From NCBI RefSeq assembly GCF_017996735.1, contig NZ_JAGOGJ010000035.1:1-56709 (forward strand): a DNA stretch of 56,709 nt, read 5' to 3'. Below are positions 52,497 to 56,709 of this stretch, one piece after another. The position numbers and the translations under genes were made by a program. The DNA comes from Niveispirillum sp. (GTDB lineage: Bacteria > Pseudomonadota > Alphaproteobacteria > Azospirillales > Azospirillaceae). Positions within the stretch are counted from its first letter, which is position 1; the number at the start of each line of letters is the position of its first letter. The notes under the pieces were generated by a model, which was not told the DNA's origin, made no database searches, and saw nothing but the letters and a program-made list of their open reading frames with translations.

Positions 52497-53318
52497 TCAC
52501 TGATAATCCGGGATGTCCGGCATCTGTTCGACATTGGGTTTGCCATCGCGAATCCAGCCGTCGCGGCGCTGGCGGTAGAGGGAGCGCATGGAGGCGTAAT
52601 AGTCGAAGCTGTTCCGCTTCACATCGTCCAGCGCCTCGATATATTCGGCCCGCGTGTCCAGGACTGTCAGGGTCGCCCTGGTATAGGTGATCCAGTCCCG
52701 GTCGGTATTGCTGGCATAGTTGGAGACGGGGTCGGCGAAATATTCACCCGCGAAGCCGGCCGCGTCGCGAACCGACGACGACCCCACCAGCGGCAGCACC
52801 AGATACGGCCCTTCCGGGAGGCCCCAGACGGCCAGCGTCTGGTCCAGACTTTCATACTCGTAGGGCATGCCATGGTCGGCGGCGACATCTATCAGGCCGC
52901 CCAGCCCGATGGTGGTGTTGATGGTGAAGCGGCGCAGGACGTCGCCGGCCCCGTGCCAGTCCCCCTGCAGAAGCTGGTTGGTCAGGTCCAGCGGGGAGCG
53001 CAGGTTACGCAACACATTACGCACGCCTTTCTGCACCGGCGTGGGCAGCACGGTGCGATACACCTTTGCCGCCGGCCGGATCAGCACCACGTCCAGCCCT
53101 TCATTCACCCAGAAGACGGCCCGGTTCACGGGTTCGAACGGATCATTGACATCTTCTGCCGGGCCGGCGGCCACCTGCATGTCGGCGAAGGCGGCATTGT
53201 CCACATTCAGCGCGGGCGCGCTGTCCTGTGCAGCCGCAGGAAGGGTAGCGGCCGACAGCGCCAGCAGCGTTGCCATCGCCGTGCGGCGCAGAAGAGCGGT
53301 GGTGGACGGGCGGGACAT
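52497..53318 (-). CDS. mlaA: MlaA/VacJ family outer-membrane lipid-asymmetry protein
   Basis: MlaA takes misplaced phospholipids from the outer leaflet of the outer membrane to the Mla pathway. The 273-residue protein has a signal peptide (residues 1-29, cleavage near AAA-QD) and the VacJ domain: DPFEPVNRAVFWVNEGLD, then RNLRSPLDLTNQLLQGDWHGAGDVLRRFTINTTIGLGGLIDVA, and GLPEGPYLVLPLVGSSSVRDAAG. The usual MlaA proteins are lipoproteins with a Cys at the cleavage site; no Cys occurs in the first 40 residues, so this one would not be lipidated. ATG at 53318 has a TGAGGA site upstream. mlaBCDEF are not in the window. Confidence 0.93.
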   Translation of the reverse strand: MSRPSTTALLRRTAMATLLALSAATLPAAAQDSAPALNVDNAAFADMQVAAGPAEDVNDPFEPVNRAVFWVNEGLDVVLIRPAAKVYRTVLPTPVQKGVRNVLRNLRSPLDLTNQLLQGDWHGAGDVLRRFTINTTIGLGGLIDVAADHGMPYEYESLDQTLAVWGLPEGPYLVLPLVGSSSVRDAAGFAGEYFADPVSNYASNTDRDWITYTRATLTVLDTRAEYIEALDDVKRNSFDYYASMRSLYRQRRDGWIRDGKPNVEQMPDIPDYQ

Positions 53319-53486
53319 GCTAATCCTCAAGAAATCGTAGGCGAGCGGGCAGCGTGGCAGGTGCGAACCCTGTTCATTTAGGCCGCTATGCCGCGCTGCA
53401 AAGTGATAACTGTCACAGTTAACCGTGTCATTGCCAACGCTGCAATTTGTCTAACCCGGCATGCATGGCCTATGCGGCGAACGGCC

Positions 53487-54902
53487 ATGCTGCTAAATGG
53501 GCGGTCCTATCCCAATCAGCCAGTCCGACAGCGCCGCCCCGTGACATCCAGAAACTCCCGTTCCCTTCTCCGTGTCTGGTTCGGCGATGATCGTCTGCGC
53601 CGGCTGTTCGCCAATGCCGGCATCCTGCTGGGCGGCAAGACGGTGAATGCCATTGCCGGTCTGGCGGGCCTGGCCATCGCCGCCCGGGCCCTGGGCGTGG
53701 AACAGTTCGGCGTGCTGGTCCTGATCCACACTTTCACCCAGACCATCGGGGAAATCGCCAAGTTCCAGAGCTGGCAGGCCGTGCTGCGCTATGGCACCCC
53801 CGCGTTGAACGAGGGGCGGATCGGCGATTTTCAGCGCCTGCTGCGCTTCACGGCCCATCTGGACGGGTGGAGTGCCGTGGCCGGCACCTTCCTGTCGGTG
53901 GCGGTTGCCTGGATGCTGGGCCCGTCCTTCGACTGGCCGCCCGACCTGATGCCCGCGGCCCTGATCTATGTGACCTCTGTATTGTTCATGGTGCAGGCCA
54001 CGCCCACGGGCATCCTGCGCCTGATCGACAAGTTCGACATCCTGTCGGTGCAAAGCACGCTGGGTGCCATCATCCGCATGCTGGGCGGCGGCATCGCCTG
54101 GGTGATGGGGGGGGGAATCGTGGCCTTCCTGGTCGCCTGGTATGCCGCCACGGCCATTGCCGGCATCTATCTGATCGCCAAGGGCTGGTCGGAACTGCGC
54201 AAGCGCGGCCTGCTGGAAGGCTTCACCTGGCGTGGCGACGGGCAACCCATGTCCCGTGGATTTGATGGGGTCTGGGCCTTTGTCTGGTCCACCAACCTCG
54301 CCTCCACCCTGGAACTGGCCTATACCCATATCGGCACCCTGGCCGTGGGCTGGATGCTGGGCCCGCGCGAGGCGGCGTTGTTCCGCATTGCGCGCCAGTT
54401 GGGGGAAGCGCTGGCCAAGCCGGCCAAGCTGCTGATCCCCGCCATCTATCCCGAACTGTCCCGCATGATCGAGGCGCGGCAGTTCGGGGAGATGCGATCC
54501 CTGATCGAACGGTCCGCCCTTCTGGCCGGTGCCGGCGCCATCCTGGCCCTGGTCATCTGCTGGGGTATCGGAGAGGTGGGGCTGCGCCTGATCGTGGGGC
54601 CTGAATTTGTGCCGGCCTGGCCGGTGATGATGTGGCTGGTGGCTGCCGCCGTGGTCGGCATCTGGTCCTTTCCGCTGGAACCGGTGATGGTGTCGGCGGG
54701 TGATGCGCACAAGGCGCTGGTGGTCCGCATCTGGACCACGGCCATCTATATTCCCGTACTCCTCGCTTCCATTCACTGGTATGGCTTGATCGGCGCGGGG
54801 TGGGCCCGCATGTTCTCGGCGGTGCTGGTGCTGGTGGCCTTTCTGGTTCCCGTGGTGCGCTGGTTCCGGCATCGGCTGGCGGAGGAGCGGCAGAAGGTAT
54901 GA
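53487..54902 (+). CDS. oligosaccharide flippase family protein (Wzx-like)
   Basis: A polytopic membrane protein of the MATE/Wzx polysaccharide exporter superfamily with about 12 helices. It has the pattern LFANAGILLGGKTVNAIAGLAGLAIAARALGVEQFGVLVLIHTF at the start, then EGRIGDFQRLLRFTAHLDG and GAIIRMLGGGIAWVMGGGIVAFLVAWYAATAIAG. Such proteins flip lipid-linked sugars to the periplasm. The start is uncertain: ATG 53487 is given (471 residues), but GTG 53541 and ATG 53472 are in frame and none has a good ribosome site. It overlaps the next gene by four bases (ATGA), so it opens an operon. Confidence 0.85.
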   Translation: MLLNGRSYPNQPVRQRRPVTSRNSRSLLRVWFGDDRLRRLFANAGILLGGKTVNAIAGLAGLAIAARALGVEQFGVLVLIHTFTQTIGEIAKFQSWQAVLRYGTPALNEGRIGDFQRLLRFTAHLDGWSAVAGTFLSVAVAWMLGPSFDWPPDLMPAALIYVTSVLFMVQATPTGILRLIDKFDILSVQSTLGAIIRMLGGGIAWVMGGGIVAFLVAWYAATAIAGIYLIAKGWSELRKRGLLEGFTWRGDGQPMSRGFDGVWAFVWSTNLASTLELAYTHIGTLAVGWMLGPREAALFRIARQLGEALAKPAKLLIPAIYPELSRMIEARQFGEMRSLIERSALLAGAGAILALVICWGIGEVGLRLIVGPEFVPAWPVMMWLVAAAVVGIWSFPLEPVMVSAGDAHKALVVRIWTTAIYIPVLLASIHWYGLIGAGWARMFSAVLVLVAFLVPVVRWFRHRLAEERQKV

Positions 54903-56032
54903 GGATCGGCTTCCTCTATAACAGCCAGAACCATCAGATCCTTCATTCGCTGCCCACGGCGCTGGAGCTGTCGATCCTGCATCCCGATTGGCAGGTGGAG
55001 ATCCTGGTGCCGTCGCAGACGCACCTGGACTATGTCGGCCGCTTTATCCCGCTCTATCCTGGGGCCAACGTCGTGCTTCGCCTGTTGCGCCAGCCGCTGG
55101 CGGTGGAGGCGTTCCGTCATTTCCGGCCGCTGCCATTGCCGCCCAAGGTCTGGTCGCTGCTGCATAACCGGGCTTTCCTGAACCGTTTCGACGCGCTGGT
55201 CACGACGGAGAAGACCAGCCTGTGGATGCGCCGGTTCGGCGTCACCCATCCCAAACTGGTGAATACCGAACATGGGGCCGGTGACCGGGACGTCACTTTC
55301 GACCCGCGTGTCGCCAGATTCGATTTCAACCTGATCCCCAGCCCCAAGACCGTGCGCCGGCTGCTGGACGAAGGCTACCTGCGCGAGGGGGCTTACGCGC
55401 TGTCTGCCTATGCCAAGTTCGACATCATCCATCGCCGGGACAAGGCCCCGCCGCCATTGTTCACCAATGGCCGGCCAACCGTGCTCTATAATCCGCATTT
55501 TGAACCGGCGCTGTCATCCTGGCCCGGAGTCGGCATGAAGGTGCTGGACCTTATGGCGGCGCAGGACCGGTACAATCTGGTCTTCGCGCCCCATATGCGG
55601 CTGTTCCATTCCTCCGCTCCTGCGCAACTCGCCCCTTTCGCCCGGTACAAGGGCCTTTCGCACATGCTTATCGACCTGGGGTCCGATGCCAGTTGCGACA
55701 TGACCTATACGATGGGTGCCGATCTCTATCTGGGGGATGTCAGCAGCCAGGTCTACGAATTCCTGTGCCGGCCACGGCCCTGCGTTTTCCTGAACACCCA
55801 TGATGTCAGTTGGCGGGGGAACCCGAATTATCGTTTCTGGACCCTGGGGCCGGTGCTGTCCTCCGCGGATGTACCCCAACTGCTGGTGCATCTGGACGCA
55901 GCCTTTGTCCGCCATGGCGAATGGCGGGAGGCACAGGAAAAAGCCTTTGCCGCCAATTTCGACCTGTCGACCCCCAATCCCGGCCGGCACAATGCCCAAT
56001 TGCTGGCGCAATGGCTGTCACATGCCGTTTGA
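54899..56032 (+). CDS. CDP-glycerol glycerophosphotransferase-like GT-B enzyme
   Basis: A 377-residue protein that looks like the GT-B-fold CDP-glycerol glycerophosphotransferase family. The first half is a Rossmann-like domain (RIGFLYNSQNHQILHSLPTALELSILHPDWQVEILVPS). The second half contains TVLYNPHFEPALSSWPGVGMKVLD, NLVFAPHMRLFH, and the C-terminal signature YLGDVSSQVYEFLCRPRPCVFLN, comparable with the TDYSS-x-x-x-D motif that binds the phosphate donor. Such enzymes transfer glycerol- or ribitol-phosphate to surface glycans, or related sugars. It is translationally coupled to the flippase gene. The donor is unknown and the assignment is by eye. Confidence 0.75.
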   Translation: MRIGFLYNSQNHQILHSLPTALELSILHPDWQVEILVPSQTHLDYVGRFIPLYPGANVVLRLLRQPLAVEAFRHFRPLPLPPKVWSLLHNRAFLNRFDALVTTEKTSLWMRRFGVTHPKLVNTEHGAGDRDVTFDPRVARFDFNLIPSPKTVRRLLDEGYLREGAYALSAYAKFDIIHRRDKAPPPLFTNGRPTVLYNPHFEPALSSWPGVGMKVLDLMAAQDRYNLVFAPHMRLFHSSAPAQLAPFARYKGLSHMLIDLGSDASCDMTYTMGADLYLGDVSSQVYEFLCRPRPCVFLNTHDVSWRGNPNYRFWTLGPVLSSADVPQLLVHLDAAFVRHGEWREAQEKAFAANFDLSTPNPGRHNAQLLAQWLSHAV

Positions 56033-56186
56033 CGCCGGACAGACGTGCCACGACATCCGCACGGATTGCCGGAAACCTCCCGCTCTGGTATGAGCCGCGA
56101 TGGACGGGCCTCCTTCACCTGGGGGCGCGATGCCGGTCCTATGTTTGGACGAACGGCATTCAAACCTTGTTTCGGAACAGTATGCC
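56033..56186. other. 154-base spacer before the fatty acyl-AMP ligase
   Basis: No gene or terminator is supported between the transferase stop and the ligase start. No clear promoter hexamers are seen. The lack of a terminator fits read-through from the flippase/transferase genes. Confidence 0.35.
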
Positions 56187-56709
56187 ATGGTCAGTCCCAC
56201 GCCTTCGAAGCACGCGCTCGCCTCCCGCCGGGCGGATTTTGCCACGGTGCCGGAAGCGATCGTTTACGCCGCCCGGGGAGAGACCGGCCTGAATTTCTAT
56301 TCCGGCAAGGGCGAACTGACCGAAGCGCTGCCTTACAGCCAGATGTACGAACAGGGCATCGCCCTGGCGAAGCGTATGCTGGCCAAGGGGCTGGTGAAGG
56401 GCGACCGCGTGGCCATCATCGCCGAAAGCGATGGTGACTTCATGCGCGCCTTCACGGCGTGCCAGTTCGCGGGCCTGGTGCCGGCTCCGCTGCCGCTGCC
56501 GGCGGCCTTCGGGGGCAAGGACGCCTATATCGACCATATCCGCCGCATGATGCAGGGGGCTGACGCTGCCGCCGTGCTGTCGCCCGCCTCACTGGCCGAC
56601 TGGGTGAAGGCCGCCGCCGACGGGCTGGGCATGAAGGCCGTGGGTACGCTGGCCGTGTTCGACGATGTCGATGGGGAGGGCGTCACCCTGCCCACCGTCG
56701 GCCCCGATG
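56187..56709 (+). CDS. fatty acyl-AMP ligase (partial, runs off the window)
   Basis: The first 174 codons of an acyl-adenylating enzyme of the FAAL/FadD branch, open to the window edge. ATG at 56187 starts VSPTPSKHALASRRADF; then AIVYAARGETGLNFYSGKGELTEALPYSQMYEQGIALAKRMLAKGLVKGDRVAIIAESDGDFMRAFTACQFAGLVPAPLPLPAAFGGKDAYIDHIRRMMQGADAAAVLSPASL. The APLPLP and the I-R-M segment are typical of FAAL N-terminal domains. FAALs activate fatty acids for transfer to a carrier protein or polyketide synthase. Position after a flippase and glycan transferase suggests a lipidated glycan or lipid product. The C-terminus cannot be judged. Confidence 0.82.
   Translation, partial: MVSPTPSKHALASRRADFATVPEAIVYAARGETGLNFYSGKGELTEALPYSQMYEQGIALAKRMLAKGLVKGDRVAIIAESDGDFMRAFTACQFAGLVPAPLPLPAAFGGKDAYIDHIRRMMQGADAAAVLSPASLADWVKAAADGLGMKAVGTLAVFDDVDGEGVTLPTVGPD

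Overview
This 56.7 kb window is a gene-dense, high-GC chromosomal segment. It reads as an alphaproteobacterium, most likely Rhodospirillales/Azospirillaceae (the family is inferred from overall gene content; no rRNA is present). Supporting signs are a separate F0 operon encoding both b' and b subunits, a complete aa3 oxidase cluster with CtaB, CtaG and SURF1, the dnaG-rpoD pair without rpsU, a heparinase-family gene just upstream of purH, and full-length GlnE. No rRNA, tRNA, CRISPR, prophage or intact insertion sequence was seen.

Layout. 1-5.4 kb: a secreted repeat protein, gpsA, a cupin/GST pair, gloB coupled to an intact Phd/PIN toxin-antitoxin module, and a secreted esterase. 5.4-9.5 kb: rpe, heparinase-like gene, purH. 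9.5-13 kb: a two-gene putative DNA-repair radical SAM system and a soluble histidine kinase. 13-15.6 kb: LysR regulator divergent from wrbA, then pirin. 15.9-22.1 kb: glnE divergent from a large AsmA/DUF3971 protein. 22.2-23.7 kb: a secreted EndoU-like nuclease overlapping a small possible immunity gene, then sco. 23.9-26.7 kb: ATP synthase F0 operon (atpI-B-E-F'-F) with a clear promoter and terminator. 26.7-27.1 kb: remains of a vapBC module. 27.1-36.9 kb: tldD, the aa3 cytochrome oxidase operon and an M32 carboxypeptidase. 37-42.9 kb: UPF0178, YkgJ, GDPD, carA with an unknown partner, yqeY and a GNAT protein. 43-47.7 kb: unknown gene, dnaG, rpoD. 48-53.3 kb: hydrolase, MFS/TetR pair, pseudouridine synthase, TSUP permease, MlaA. 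53.5 kb to the edge: a flippase, a CDP-glycerol-transferase-like enzyme and the start of a fatty acyl-AMP ligase, probably the first genes of a surface glycan or lipid locus.

How the genes work together. The strongest functional block is energy metabolism. The F0 operon (proton channel and stator) and the terminal oxidase operon lie 2 kb apart, separated by tldD and the vapBC relic; the copper chaperones Sco and CtaG and the haem synthases/assembly factors are encoded nearby. GlnE (nitrogen control), purH, carA and gpsA are housekeeping.

The most interesting signal outside genes is a family of modular multi-hairpin intergenic elements (about 5250, 14690, 15725, 38881, and a diverged one at 48862). 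Their two core hairpins keep four-base loops while the stems change in a compensatory way, and one copy has 10-bp terminal inverted repeats that run into the glnE stop codon. Other leads are the EndoU/immunity-like pair, the vapBC fossil, the radical SAM/DUF4130-type pair and the unknown gene attached to carA.
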